Shown here: piece by piece, positions 35,334 to 47,785 of the stretch
Numbering within the stretch: the first letter of the stretch is position 1
Layout of the letters: each line of letters starts with the position of its first letter
NCBI GenBank assembly: GCA_036345935.2
Contig: JADWOT020000004.1
Location: 8,328,734-8,392,733 of the forward strand
Length of the DNA: 64,000 nucleotides
Origin: Taenia hydatigena
Taxonomy: Eukaryota; Platyhelminthes; Cestoda; Cyclophyllidea; Taeniidae
Reading direction: 5' to 3'
Program-made: the position numbers and the translations under genes
The notes under the pieces: model-generated
Told to the model about the DNA's origin: nothing
The model's database searches: none
What the model saw: only the letters and a program-made list of their open reading frames with translations

Positions 35334-37267
35334 CCCAGCCTATCACCTCCCTCTCGGCCTCCATACCCTCCCCATCCACCCACTCAAACACCCATGCCCC
35401 CCAAAGACAAAGAGATGCCCACATAATAGCAGTAGTAGTCCCTGTCGTCCATGCCTGCCGACATCTGCATCGCACAACCCAGACCGAAACGCCGCCACCA
35501 CCAACGCCACCGCCAAGGCCGCGAATCACTCCACACAATCATTGCACTGCCCACCATCACTCCACACAATCATCAAATGCTACTTCACCATCACCACAAT
35601 AAGTTTGTAGCATCTGAAAAGGGAAAAAAACCAAGCAATGCAGAGATGGACGTGTGACAGTCCAATGCGCTGCAAAGCTAACACCAACGAACATAACTGC
35701 TGATAGGAGAGAAACGACTTAGTAAGCAAATGCTTAAGACTACTACAAAGCACGGTCTGCGTAGTGATTCCAAAGCTTCCCACTAGCCCACTCCTGCTGC
35801 TGCGTCTACCTCACTCACTCACCCTCCTACTCACTCACTCAGACACCAACTCGTGCCGTCAAAGCTGAAAAAACCTACGATTAAACCATCACCGAGGCCC
35901 TCTACACAACACCTTTCGCAGCAAGGATCACATCAACACAACTAATTACCCTCGTCCCGCCCCCAGTCCTCCGCCATCTCTATGCGCTGCTGCTCCAACA
36001 GCACGCATATCACAGTCATGACAATAGCGCATCCTTCACCACACAGGTAAACAGGAAAAGCACCTTTCCACCCAACATAAGAGCAACGCGCATCGATTCT
36101 GTTATTGCACCCACAAAATGCACCAACAACTCAATCCAATCTTACCTAGGGAATGCGCGAAGACATAGCGAAGGCGAGGTTCACGCTCATTGCTACAGCT
36201 TCATCTCCATCTCCTTCTCCTTCTTCTTCCTCTTCTTCAACGTCTATTCTAGCATGAAAACGGAAAAGGAAAATGGAGGATAATATTTATAAACAAGATG
36301 AATACTAGCAAGGAAATAATGAACAACGTTAAAACTCCTCACAAGTCTCTTCATCAAATTCCACCGCATTCATCAAAACTCATTCTTGATTAAATAACTA
36401 AGCACTTGGAAACAGCAAAAACGATCCTACTTATTCGCAATAAGGATTGTGTAGTGAAAACAACGCGATTAGGCAATGCAAATGGAAAACAAAGTCTTGA
36501 CAGCGACTGCAACTATTTCTGAAACGATTAGCCTAACATATAGAGTGATAAAGAAAGAACAAATATAAGTACAAAAGTATGCATGTAATGGGTGCTTGAT
36601 CGCAAGAAAGCACCAAGCAAGTAATTGCCAAGCATTCGGTAAGATTATAACTCCTCTCAACCAAATTGCACCCCACTAATCAAACTCCAACGTCATTAAT
36701 ACAAAAAATACAACATCACACATTGCTAAAACGGTCACAATTTATCACTTATAGTGCCATGTAGCAAAATTGCACCTTAGTAAACGTCCCAACAGTCACA
36801 TTAAGAAGCCTTTGCGTTTACTCCACCAAGTACCTGTGTAAAAGAAGAAAGTCGACATTTAGAATCCCTATTAACAATAAAACCACCAAAACTAATCAAA
36901 ATGCACCAAATGCTTACAAGATTTCCAACTTCTGACGCTAAATAAAAGCTCGCTAATCCGAAACAACGGTCGCCGAAACAAGCAGCACTTACGCGAGCCG
37001 CGTACAAACATGACCAATCAGGTCAAAGTTCGTTCGGTAATGCAATCAAACTTTTAATTTTTGTGTGTTTTTGATGATGCAACAACTAACACAAACTAAA
37101 GCATTTTTTTAACCAATACAAAATTTGATGTAGAAACACACAAATGAAAGAATTTACGAAATGCGCACGAGTGAGAGATATGGCAATGAATCTTAGCAGC
37201 TGATCAAAGCATAGATGCTATATCATTAGGCGCAACAGCGCAAAGTAAATATGGTTTAAATAACAAC
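35334..37267 (+). repeat. R1 segmental repeat, copy c
   Basis: Starts in the middle of R1 (CAGCCTATCACCTCCCTCTC, as at about 4978) and runs collinear with copy b. At AATAACAAC (37,267) it is interrupted by the retrotransposon's 5' LTR. Confidence 0.85.
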
Positions 37268-37494
37268 TGTAATAATTAATTTTTTAAATGTGCTTTGTAG
37301 GTCAGAGGCGGGAAGTCAATTTGAACCACGTGACAGAGCCTTGGGGAAAATCGGTGCAGCGTGACACGACTTCGGTCTGAACCTCCATATCTCGCCTAGC
37401 TGTATTTATCACCCCATATTTATTAAAGATGTCTTAACGTACGCAGACTTCTACTATCAAGAGTAACCAGCAGGGAGAGTAGGAACCCTCTACA
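37268..37494 (+). repeat. 5' LTR of the gypsy element
   Basis: This 227-bp segment starts TGT and ends ACA. Its family identity is shown by the inverted solo copy at 39,433-39,660, which shares CAGAGGCGGGAAGTCAATTT and the terminal TAGGAACCCTC-like end. It is followed directly by a primer-binding-site candidate and gag. No matching 3' LTR is present because the element is truncated. Confidence 0.85.
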
Positions 37495-37495
37495 C

Positions 37496-37512
37496 TGGTG
37501 GCAGCGTTGGCG
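37496..37512 (+). promoter_or_regulatory. Candidate tRNA primer binding site
   Basis: TGGTGGCAGCGTTGG lies one base after the LTR, where reverse transcription is primed in LTR elements. It is similar to, but not identical with, the site complementary to initiator tRNA-Met (TGGTAGCAGAGGATGG). The tRNA assignment is tentative. Confidence 0.45.
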
Positions 37513-40148
37513 GACCTTCCCCATTTCAAGGAAGGGATGAATATCGGAGATTGGATAGAAACCTTTAGGTTTAACATCCACTTTTGTTGTCAGCGGCAGA
37601 GGATCCCGCTAATCCTGCTCGCTCTCCCGCACGAGCTGTTCTCCGCAGCGGTTGATGCCGGAGCCTCACCCGACTCCGATCTAGACCAATGCTGCGGGAG
37701 TCTGGCCCAGCTTGTTTTTGACCAACGAGAGGAGTCGCTCGCTAGAAAGTTCTTTCTCCGCGAGCAACAATCGGGCGAAAACGACGGATTCGCGGAAGCA
37801 CTGCGAATCCTCGTGGAACGGGCTTTCAGAGGCTGCCCACCTAACAAGGTGAAAATATGGGTGGCTGTCCAATTCAAATCCGGTGTCCTTTCCTCGTCCA
37901 TCGCCGTGAAGATCCAAGCTCTGAAGACCAGCGATCTCAGCCAGCTGGTCGATGCAGACACTAGGAAACGTCAGGAACTTCTCATGACTTCGCCGCTCCA
38001 CATATCCCACCGACGACCGAGTTCCACACGTCCGCGGTGGACCCCTCCAGTCCGTATCGCAAAAGCGGGTGAGCAGCACTATTCCTTATCCTGCTTATCC
38101 TCCCATGGTTCTCTTCCGTTTATGCGAGTCTCCGGCAAGCTAGGAGGACGCCTCTGCAGTTTCCTCCTTGACTCAGGCGCAGCCAAGTCATAGGTGAACC
38201 CTCAAGCGTTCCCAGATCTCCACAATAAATTTCGCACGGGTCCCTCCTTCGCAAAACTTCTCTCAGCAGAGGGGAGAAAGATGAAAGTAAAAGGAGAGAC
38301 GTTACTAAATGTATCACTGGGGACAGAAACGTGGCAAGTCCCATTTATTATGTGCCCCAAGTTGATTTGGGACGCTATACTCGGTGTGGACTTCCTTCGT
38401 AACACCAAGGCGGTCCTGAATTTTGCAGAAGGGACATTCGTGACCCCGCGGTATAAGAAAACAACTCCAGTCAGATCTCTGCCCAAAAAGGACGCGGACG
38501 CAATCTGTAGCGCCCTCTTCGAAGCTGCGGACATCCCGATCAACAACTTGGATGAGCTTTGCTCCCAGCTAACGCACATCACCGATGGCGAGAGAAAGGA
38601 GCTACGCTCCTTGCTTAGCAAGTATCCAAGCATGTTCTCATGGCAAGGAACAAAACTCGGGCGAACAAGGATGGTCGAACATACTATCGACACTGGCGAG
38701 GCCAGGCCCATTTGGCAACCACCCAGACGTATACCTCCGCCCCTCCAGTACGAAGTGAACCGTCTGGTGGAAGAGATGATCAAGGACGAAGTGATCAAAC
38801 CATCCAAGTCACCATGGGCTTCTCTAATTGCACTAGTAACGAAAATCGATCGTAGTCTACGGCTGTGCATCGATTACAGGAAGTTAAACGCCGTAACCAA
38901 GAAGGACGCCTTTCCCTTACCTCATATCAATGGCTCCTTGGATGCTCTACATGGATCAAAGTGGTTCTCCACACTAGACTTGAAATCAGGATACTGGCAG
39001 GTAGAAGTGGCAGAAAAGGATAGAGAGAAGACAGCTTTTATAGTACCCAACGGACTTTATGAATTCCAGACCATGCCGTTTGGACTCTGCAACGCCGCAG
39101 CCACTTTCCAGCGCCTGATGCAGACAGCACTGATTGGGCTCTTTCCGAAACATTGCATAATCTACGTTGATGACGTTCTCGTTTTCGGTAGAGACATTCG
39201 CGAGCATAACGCCAATCTCAAACTAGTCCTAGACCGTCTGCAAGATGCAGGTTTGACCTTGAATCCAAAGAAGTGTCATTTTCTCCGCCGTTGAGTCAAC
39301 TTTCTGGGGCACACAGTTTCGTCAGACGGGATGGCAGTCAGTGAAGATCGCACAAAACAAGTGAGAACCTGGCCAACACCAACTAGTCAGACGGAACTTC
39401 GCAGTTTCCTCGGTTCGGCAAACTACTCTAGGTGTGGAGGGTTCCTCCTCTCTCCCTCCTGGTTACCCTTGCCAGTAAAAGTCTGAGTGCGTTTAGACAT
39501 CTTTAATGTATATGGGTAATAAATACAGCTAGGCGACGAATGGGGATTCAGGCCGAGGGTCCGTCACGCTCCAAGGAGTCTCCACGTTGCTCCGTCACGT
39601 GGTTCAAATTGACTTCCCGCCTCTGGCCTACAAAGCGCATTTAAAGAATTAAGTATTACACTAGGCGCTTCGTTACAGGCTTTGCCAAGATTGCTAGTCC
39701 CCTACACAAGCTAACCGAGAAGCTGGCAAAAAGAAATTTCAAGTGGGAGAATGAACATGATGAAGCCTTCAAAGAACTAAAGCGAATGCTCTGCTCCGCT
39801 CCGATTTTGGCCTTACCAAACTTCGAGGCCGCCGCACCTCCCTCCTTCGTACTAGACATGGACGCCAGCGACGTGGCCGTGGGTGGTGTACCTTCGCAAA
39901 GAGACAAAGAAGGTAGGAAACACGTCATCGCCTACGCTAGTGCCAGATTGAACAAAAAATGCGTCAGAAGAGTGCAACAGAACGTGAACTTTTCGCCATC
40001 CATACGATGGTACGCCACTTCAAGCACTATCTTATAGCGAGACAGTTCATAGTGAGAACAGACCATCAGAAGCTGACGTGGTTGGAAACAATAAGGTAGA
40101 TGGATCGTTTGGTTGCACGCTGGTACGAGGAATTGCAACAATATGACT
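37498..40148 (+). pseudogene. Ty3/gypsy gag-pol, broken and truncated
   Basis: Gag (37,498-38,000) begins ADLPHFKEGMNIGDWIETF; no CCHC knuckle is seen. The aspartic protease motif is LLDSGA near 38,165. An in-frame TAG (38,191) follows, then the frame reopens with protease remainder and a linker. RT (about 38,700-39,290) has LCIDYRKLNAVT, FSTLDLKSGYWQV, MPFGLCNA and the catalytic YVDD. A TGA at 39,292 interrupts it before the FLGH motif. A solo LTR is inserted at 39,433-39,660. The RNase H half (39,661-40,148) starts TGFAKIASPLHKL and has LDMDASDVAVGG, then a frameshift near 39,970. Integrase and the 3' LTR are missing because the element ends at an inverted R1 copy. It cannot encode a functional polyprotein. 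Confidence 0.9.
39433..39660 (-). mobile_element. Solo LTR nested in pol, inverted
   Basis: A 228-bp LTR (TGT...ACA) of the same family as 37,268-37,494 in opposite orientation, without internal sequence. It is flanked by perfect 5-bp duplications CTAGG at 39,428-39,432 and 39,661-39,665. Pol motifs resume on the other side in the same frame once the insert and one duplication are disregarded. This is a clean record of insertion followed by LTR-LTR recombination. Confidence 0.93.
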
Positions 40149-41400
40149 GCGTGCTGTTGGAGCAGGAGCGCATAGAGATGGTGGAGGACTGGGGGCGGGA
40201 CGAGGGTAATTTGTTGTGTTGATATGATCCGTTCTGCGAGAGGTGTTGTGTAGAGGGCCTCGGTGATGGTTTAGTCGTCGGTTTTTCAGCTTTGAGGGCA
40301 CGAGTTGGTGTCTGAGTGAGTGGGTGGGTGAGTGTGAGTGAGCTTTGGCATCACTACGCAGACTGTACTTTGTAGCAGTCTTAAGTATTTGCTTGCTAAG
40401 TCGTTTCTTTTCTATCAGCAGTTATGTTCGTGGGTGTTAGTTTTGCATTGCATTGGACTGTTACACGTCCATCTCTGCATTGCTTGGTTTGTTTTTCCCT
40501 TTTAGATGCTACAAACTTACTGTGGTGATGGTGAAGTAGCATTTGATGATTGTGTGGAGTGATGGTGGGCAGTGCGAGATGTTGGAGTGATTTGCGGAGT
40601 TGGCGTTGGCGGTGAATTTACGGGGGGGGGGAATTTACGGTGAGGAGGCGAGACAACTTGTGATTTCGTTTGGAGGCTGATTTTTTATCGACGAGGTGGG
40701 TGCGTAATGTGGCTGTGCTGCACCGCTGGATGCATTGGCGGTGGCCTCTTGTGATGGCACGAGGGTTGGGTGTGGCTTTGATGACCTGTGCTTTGCGCTA
40801 GAAGAGGGGGTGGGGAAGCATCTCCGCCTTACAACTCTTTCCTAATATTGCAGGTGCAGGGGGGCAGAATGCTTGGAAGGCGAAGGATTGTGATACTGCA
40901 CGGCACAGACGGTTGGTGGACGCAGCTACATCGATTGAAGCGGCAAGTCAATCGTTCTATTCTCTGCCTCCTCCACAGAGCTCTGCTTCTGCCTTTTGGG
41001 CTGCCCAACCGGGTAAGTGGCCAATGTTGAATTTTTGCATCAGAAACGGCTTGGATTTGCGGTTGAACTAACCAGTAAGAAGGTTTAGACGCGTTGAAAG
41101 GTGTTGATTTTATTCTTGCCAACTGTAATCACGGAGAGAAGAACGCTGGTTTCTCACTAATGCGAAAGCTTAACGTGGCGTTAGAAAAAGGCGGATGGGT
41201 GAGCACGTTTGGTAGACTGTGGCCTTCACTTCAAAAAGTCGTTGGATGAGAAAGTGCAGCGATTAGGTGTTGTTCGGAGCGATGGAATCAGTCCTTCTAC
41301 TCACGTGGTGCATTGTTTTTCCACTGTATAGCACGATAGGTGGTAAATGGTGACTGTTTTGTTAGTTTGTGGGGTTGTTTGTGCCTTTAACGACGTTGGT
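40149..41400 (-). repeat. R1 copy d, inverted, with P-type extension
   Basis: Reverse complement of R1 from GCGTGCTGTTGGAGCA back to its start at about 40,990. It then continues as the reverse complement of about 51,780-52,115. It retains the acceptor-like TTTTTCCCTTTTAG at about 40,505 and the YAWTSP-type cassette in part. A G-run (40,622-40,630) replaces the GCC-rich section. The junction with pol at 40,148 shares a few bases (TGCGTGCT). Confidence 0.85.
40853..41010 (+). pseudogene. Exon-like cassette relic in R1d
   Basis: Plus-strand counterpart of 4,290-4,475. It follows AATATTGCAG and contains RRLVDAATSIEA-like residues, but it has lost the YAWTSP end through a deletion and joins GCCTTTTGGGCTGCCC directly. 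Some frame differences come from a GG insertion. Confidence 0.25.
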
Positions 41401-43070
41401 TTTTCTTACACTTTGACTTTTATTTTCCTGTTTTAGTACCCTTTATTTGTAATTTTACTTGTCTATTTCCTTATGGCTGCTGGCCCTTTGTTTTTTTTTA
41501 CGCCTGTTTGTTTCCTTTGGTATCACTAATTTTTGGTTTGTTTCCATGCTGACGTTATGCTTTTCGGCCTCTAGGTCGTTTTTCCTGACATTTAATCGCT
41601 TTTACCTTTTTGAGGCAGCCGATGTTGGAATCCCTGCTATTACGAAGTGTGTGGTCGCGGTTGCAGGTGCCACGTGGCTACTTTAGATGTCATCAAGCTT
41701 GTGGCGTGAACGCAGTTTTGTATGTGAGGGACCATTGAGGTGGTGCAAATCAAGTGCATCTGTTCCTTCGCATCTGCCATGAGAAACGATATGAATCCTG
41801 TCTGCATTCACTACTGCTGCTCACCTTATTGCGGCATTTGTGTGTTGGTGTTCAAGCCCTTCATCTAGGTGTTCTCTTTAAAAGGAGTGGACGAGGTTCT
41901 GTTTGTCGAAACTTTGGTGCATTTTGATATTTCTCTTCTTGTGAATTATTTCTCTTCCTTTCGTGTTCCGCAATAAATTCATTTCGATGAGCTGTTATTG
42001 GCATGCATGTGGTGTTCACTGTCTTTGTGTGGGTGTGTTGAGCCATTCGGGAATAATGGTTTGGAGTGGAGTATTGAAATGTGGCGGCGGAGGTGTAGTG
42101 AAGGGGTGCTAATTTGAGTTTTTGTGAGTGAATGAGAGAAGATGGTGCTGCTGAGGTATGATATTGCAGCGAGGCTCAATGCGAAGGGTATGACTACCGA
42201 AGGAAATAAAGGCCCAGATAGCACGGAGCAGGCTCCTTGTTTGATGGTTGAGGGTCTTTGCGTTCCGTAACTGCAATCACTACTCGCCCTTCGCTTCCCA
42301 AATCCCCTTAATGCTGGTCTGTACTACTCAAATGTACAAAGTAGCATGTTCCCCAACCCCATCACAATTGCTCCCTCACACTTTCCCAGTAAATGGGGTA
42401 GACCATTTGTTAACCATTTCTAACTGTCTGTCATTTGAGAAGGTAAGCTGATGAGAACTTGTTTTGGATGGCACGAATAAACTCCGACTTGAAGGCGTTT
42501 GTCGACTATTTAGCCAGCTGGCTAGAAAAGAGCTGCTTCCCACAACACCCAATCTTCAGTGTTCTTTTGCCTGGGGAGGTCGACAACGGGGAACTCAATG
42601 TCTGAGTGCAAAAGCAGCGTTATACTTGTCACCTCTGACCTCATACGCGCTATCCTCTCCACCTGTCAACAACTGTCCGTCCGCACGGCCGATTGCCCAC
42701 CCACTTACTCAGGCAATTAATCGTCCGTCCTCCTGCCTAATAATGTTTCTCCCTACGACCGCTGTGAATGTTGGTATGCCGATCCGACGCACAAGGGCGA
42801 TGACTTGAGCGCATCAAAGGTATCCACTGATGCGACTTGGAGAAAGAGGGAGAGAGGGGGCAGATGGAGAGAATAATGGAACGCCGGGAGCAAGCTCACA
42901 AGTTCCCATCTCCATCTCAATTAATCGCACATCTGCAGCACACACGGCCAAGCACCGGTTTGCCTCCCCACACGGCCTTGTTGCCCTCATCAGTGGGATG
43001 AGCAAAGATGGAAGCAATGTACGACGTGATATTGAAAGTGGCTGTTAAGGCGTTCACACATCCGCCACAA

Positions 43071-43090
43071 TCTCTCTCTCTCTCTCTCTC
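43071..43090. repeat. (TC)n microsatellite
   Basis: Ten TC units. The right-arm counterpart near 60,500 is shorter (GAGAGAGAGA). Confidence 0.95.
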
Positions 43091-43879
43091 CATCCACCCA
43101 CCGGTTACAACGCCCCCTTAGTGGGAAGTAAGGTCCTAAAATTTAAGGCATAGACTATGTACATGCAGTGACGGTCTTGCGCTTCACGTGCTCAGTGTGC
43201 GTGACAGAGCCGCGAATGATGGTCCTTGGCAAGACCTTGAGCACACTGCGGATCTCACTCCAAACGGGCTCATCTGTTCCAACCCTAATCGGCAACATGA
43301 AAAAAGGGTCGAAATTCATTTGAAGGTTACTTTTGGCAAAAAATAAAGCTGATAGATTACTCCTGTCAATGTTCACAACCACAATGCTCAGAACTTGAAT
43401 GTTCTGAGCGCACATGCAAGAAAGACGTAAAAACAAGTTGGTTGCGTTACTGTTGGCAGCCAACAATGTTGTTTTTATAGAGAACACAAGACACAAACCC
43501 CACAAGGGCGGCAGCACTTAATCGATAAATAAAAAATGTAAATGAGGAAGGGGAACAGAATGAAAAGAAGTCCATAAACTTGCCTACTCTTTAACGCTTT
43601 AACTGCCATGATCTGTGCCGAGCACGGACCAAGTGTGAACTTCTAATGTGCAGAGAACAGACGAAGATAGGGAGTTATGCCGAAGTCAAGGGAACAGAAA
43701 AAAGAAAGATGAAGAAAGGGAGAGAGGGAGAGACTTGAACTGCTTCACCGGGAATGTGCAGTCTCTCCCAAGATCATTTCACCTTGACAAAATTTGACGC
43801 AGAGAGTGGGAGCGGAGGACCACCTCATCGGTCTCGAGCTTCGATTCGGTCACATTGAGAAGAGTCGAGCACTTGAATC

Positions 43880-44600
43880 CAAAGAATTGACGCTTTATTC
43901 AGCGCTGCGTGGATTCTTCGTCAGACGAGAGGGCAGTCCCTAATGAATGTACAAAGCAAGTGAACGCTTAATCAACGCCAACCAGCCAGACGGAGTTTCG
44001 CAGTTTCACTGACTTGGCGAACTACAGCAGGCGTTTTCTTAGTGGCTAAGATAGCTAGCTCCTGCATAAAGCGATCAGAGAGCTGGCAAAGTGAAATTTA
44101 AGTGGGAGACTGAGCATCATAAAGCGTCAGATGAACTAAATTAAAAGCGCTCAGCACCGATCCAAACCTTACCAAAGTTGGAGGCCGGCGCACTACCCTT
44201 CGCACTGGACGCAGATGCTAGTGCTGTAGCCATAATCGATGCACTTTCCCAAGGGGACAAAAAATAAAGAGAACACGCCATCGCCTACGCCAGTATCAGA
44301 CTCGGCAAAAAAATGAGACAGGAAAGTGCAAGGGACCGTGAACTGTTCGCCATCTCTACAATGGTTAGACAATTCCAACACCACCAGATAGCGAGACAGC
44401 TCGTAGTGAGGGCAAATTTTTAAGCGCTGACTTGCTTAGAAACAGTGGAGGAGGTGGAATGTTCAGTTGTACAATGGTACGAGGAACTGTAGCAATATGT
44501 CTTTGCAGTTCAGCACAGAAAAGGGGATTTTATAGGGCAATGCGAACGTATTCAGAATGGTATCACCTCGTCAGTCTCTCTCAAGAGCTCCCCATAACGT
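43880..44600 (+). pseudogene. Old gypsy pol fragment (connection and RNase H)
   Basis: Stop-ridden remains align with the intact motifs of the 37.5-kb element: TPTSQTEFRSF, ANYSRRFL, ALDADASAVA, AIAYASIRLGKK and RELFAISTMVRQFQHH. At least six in-frame stops and several shifts are visible, so it is much older than the 37.5-kb copy. It lies within Q and is therefore present inverted at 58,996-59,740. Confidence 0.75.
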
Positions 44601-44963
44601 ACGCAGCAGGCGACTCTCACAGCAGTTCTCCTTTGCAACACTGAAAAACGTGAAAGGCTTTTAAAAAGAGGGAGAGATGCCTTGGTGGGTGCCGCGACAA
44701 CACAGGCAAACGCCCCACCACCAAGAGGTGCTCACATACCGAATGCTTGCACTTTGTTACAGTCTGGCTCGAGATCTTCTCATTTGAACCACGGTTAGCC
44801 ACAAGATGAGGAGTTCTCATTCAAGTTTGATCTACTCATAAATGCATAAAAAGAAGCTCAACTTTGGTGGCAAGTTCTCACGGCCTTCTTTTTTTGTCCT
44901 TCCTTTAGCAAATATCACTCGAGAGTTAGACAGAAATCTTAATTAGTCGAACCCGTCACACAT

Positions 44964-45173
44964 TTGACAACGAAGAAGTACATTTCGCGTACTGTGGACA
45001 AACACCATTCAGTTTGTAGTCATCACAACGCAAAACCACAACAAACGCCACTCAAAATGCTCACTCGACAACTGGGAAGTACATGCAATGTGAGTCACTT
45101 TATTGGGTGGTCTAAGCACAGGTTCGTCGCAGACTACAACCGGCCGTATTCAACCATCAGACAGCAGTCCTAG
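44964..45173 (+). other. Conserved short frame with SKHRFV and YSTIRQQS
   Basis: The 69-codon frame reads MTTKKYISRTVDKHHSVCSH and later SHFIGWSKHRFVADYNRPYS. The inverted Q copy (54,576-54,785) is open over its whole length with a handful of substitutions and no shift. It shares spaced residues with the R2 segment at 8,786-8,960. No function is known; it could be an exon relic. Confidence 0.3.
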
Positions 45174-45345
45174 TATTTTACAATCTTAGCAAATAAGGAC
45201 AGCCTTCGTAAAGGAGCATATAATGCAGGCGGTAGTCTTGCAAGCATTATAATGAAATCTGGCACACATAGCATTAGCAAAATTTGGATTTTACAAATAA
45301 ATGACAGTCGACTAATAAGTCTTCGTAATTTTTCGGCCTAAATAG

Positions 45346-47364
45346 TATCACGAACCATAAATAAACCATCGATTTACGATTCTAGCATTTTCGAGTCCAA
45401 ACTATTTTGCATCTCCTCTCACGTCTACGCTCAGACGATTCCTAGTGTTATGCCATCTCTCAGTGGAACGATGGATGCGTTACACCCAAAAATTTCAAGT
45501 ATGAATACCCACATACCTGGACTTGTTAGCGCGAGCCACGAACCATGCACAGCGACGAACACACCCAGGTCATCTCTTCATACATAACGCTAGATACACA
45601 ATAAGGGTATTAGGCACGATAAAAACAAATATTTGTTGCAAGAATTCTAATCAACCTTAGTTATCACAGTTAAAACATAACTACTATTTTTAACCAATAA
45701 GACTAAGCGAATGCAGTTTTGCAAGGCATTTGTGGGACAGTCTAAACACAAGGTCATAACTTTAATGACTTTCGCCCCACAAACAAGGTCTCGGTGAGTC
45801 GTTCTCTAGGTTGTTCTTTGTTTATCACATTCCACATTTCTTAGTGATATAATAGTGTAATGCTTACGTTTCCTTAGACGTACGTCGTAAGCAAAAGACA
45901 CGAACACAAATTAAACCTCTTTGTTTAGACACAAGCAAGTCTACAACACACTGATAATGCGCTATCGATCAGCCGTTTCGTCTAGGACGATTAAGGCGTC
46001 TCAGAATAATGGACCTTATCGTATTAAGCATAAGCGGAGGATCTGTGTGGAAGGTTCCCTCTCTTCCCTTTTTCCACCCTTACCATTAGAAGGCTAAGCA
46101 GAACAAGGTTGTGTCGCGCCCCAGAGAGGGACCACACGGCTTGGCGATCAGGTTCCAATTGTTCCTTCACCTCTGGCCTACAAAACACATTTGAAGAAGA
46201 TCAGTACTACATCTGTGCACTGTTAGCATGAAGTACTGGTATGTTTTCTTAGGAAAATTGAGGACTCGGCTAGTTGTCCATAGCTAAACTACACACCATG
46301 CTACCACTGTTTGGCATAGCAATGGAAATATTCAGCACAAAAATTCGCACGTTTGTTGATTGCTGAGCTCTCAGTCTCGTCTATGGTCACTTGGACGACC
46401 ACCGTACCTTCGTCGGGTGGCCTAACCTCTAGGCCACGCTACAAGCACAAATTATTTCTACGTGATGAATACAGTTGTTCTGCTCAAGTGGTATGCCTAC
46501 TTTTATCCTCAGATAAGTCACAAAGTTCTGCAGTTACCTTTGCTAAATTCGCGCATTATGTAATTGCGTGTAAATCGTACACTTCAACACCTAGATAAAG
46601 TTGAGGGCACAATCACATGCATTTGTTGTCACTAAACATCGATGACATAACTCATTAGACTCTTTCGAGGACTGGAAGCTGCACGAAACACGTGTTAGAG
46701 AACACAAAGTACATAAGCAAAGGAGATGCATTTGTACAGAATGATGGATGAAAAATTGTCTGCAGTTTGTTGATTCATCTACAACTAGGGCAAGCTGTAG
46801 ACCCGAGAAGGGCCACAAGGGCATAAAATAGGAAAGTGGCAGTAGGAGGATGCCAAATGACTGCCATCGCCCTCGTTCTCTCCCTCCCTACCTCCATTCC
46901 TCCCTCCCCCCTCTAACGGAAGCTATATCAACCTAGACGTCTGCGTCACGCAGTCATTCTACGCTTCCGGCCTTCCCGACAATGCTGCGTTTCGGTTATC
47001 TCTACTTTCGCCACTTACCGACATTCATTCCTCACCATCTTCACGAATCGGAGTGTTTACAATTGCCAGCAAGCATTGCAGTGCACACAAACACATGGTC
47101 GAGGTCGAGGGCAATGCAGCGCTAACAGTCTCTCGACAGTATTCCATGGAGGCGTGGTGTCTCCAACCCACTGCCAATCAATCAACATAGCCTGCATAGT
47201 CGGAGGGAAGGAAGGGAGTAGGGAAGGAAGGAAGGCGCCTCTACTGGTTTCAGCAGAAGCAATAGTTTGGTAGTACCAATAGTAGCAGCAATAATAATCA
47301 TAACGGAAGTATTCGTATTACTACTAGGAACAGCAGCCCCCTACCCACTGCAAATCGTTTCGTT
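45346..47364. other. Unique stretch between Q and P arms
   Basis: AT-richer sequence with one decayed solo LTR (46,046-46,211) and a GGAA-rich patch at 47,203-47,241. Another SKHK-like fragment (GACAGTCTAAACACAAGGTC) lies near 45,740. No supported gene. Confidence 0.5.
46046..46211 (-). mobile_element. Decayed solo LTR with target duplication
   Basis: Reverse-strand LTR of the 37.3-kb family. It starts TGTGGAAGGTTCCCTC and ends CTCTGGCCTACAAAACACAT then TACTACA. It is about 60 bp shorter than the 39.4-kb copy because of internal loss. TCTG flanks it on both sides, extending to ATCTG if the last LTR base is shared. This fits a 4-5 bp target duplication. Confidence 0.75.
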
Positions 47365-47739
47365 AAATGACTCTGCTTGAAAAACCCTTTCTCAATTATT
47401 CAATTTGAAAAGACTTTAGTTCACTTATCGGGAGTATGTTACTCCCCACAGGGCGAATAATAATGTCCCTCATGAAGGAAACCACAGTGCTGACAATGAG
47501 AGGCCTCACGAATTTGCACGATTCTGGCGACTGGATGCAACAACTTATGGCAGATATGTAGAGTCATCAGAAATACGGCCCTAACAATAAGGCAATGACT
47601 CAAAGTAAAAGCTACACATTCAAATGCACCACCTCAAGTCCAACGAGATCTATTTACACCAATTTATCATTCTATCTTACGACTACCAACCACCGTCGCG
47701 CATGTCTGACACATTTTGCCAATTCCACCTCCCTTCCTT

Positions 47740-47785
47740 CCTTCCTTCCATCCTACCTACCTACCTTCCTTCCTTCCTTCCGTCC
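47740..47785. repeat. TTCC/TACC low-complexity run
   Basis: TTCC units interrupted by CTACC units, at the position of the longer TTCC runs in the two sister sub-modules. Confidence 0.85.

Larger units (their letters stand above)
41612..45345 (+). repeat. Q inverted repeat, left arm
   Basis: Reverse complement of 58,930-62,016 (left part, 41,612-44,668) and 54,390-55,055 (right part, 44,690-45,345). Landmarks include GGCATGCATGTGGTGTTCACTG-like sequence near 42,000 (61,605), the CT run at 43,071-43,090 and the pol relic. Divergence is moderate. This arm lacks the roughly 3.87 kb present between the two parts in the right arm. Confidence 0.9.

Noticed and set aside
39433..39660. Reading the 39.4-kb inverted LTR as the element's own 3' LTR
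   Set aside because: It is in opposite orientation, has its own CTAGG duplications, and pol continues beyond it.
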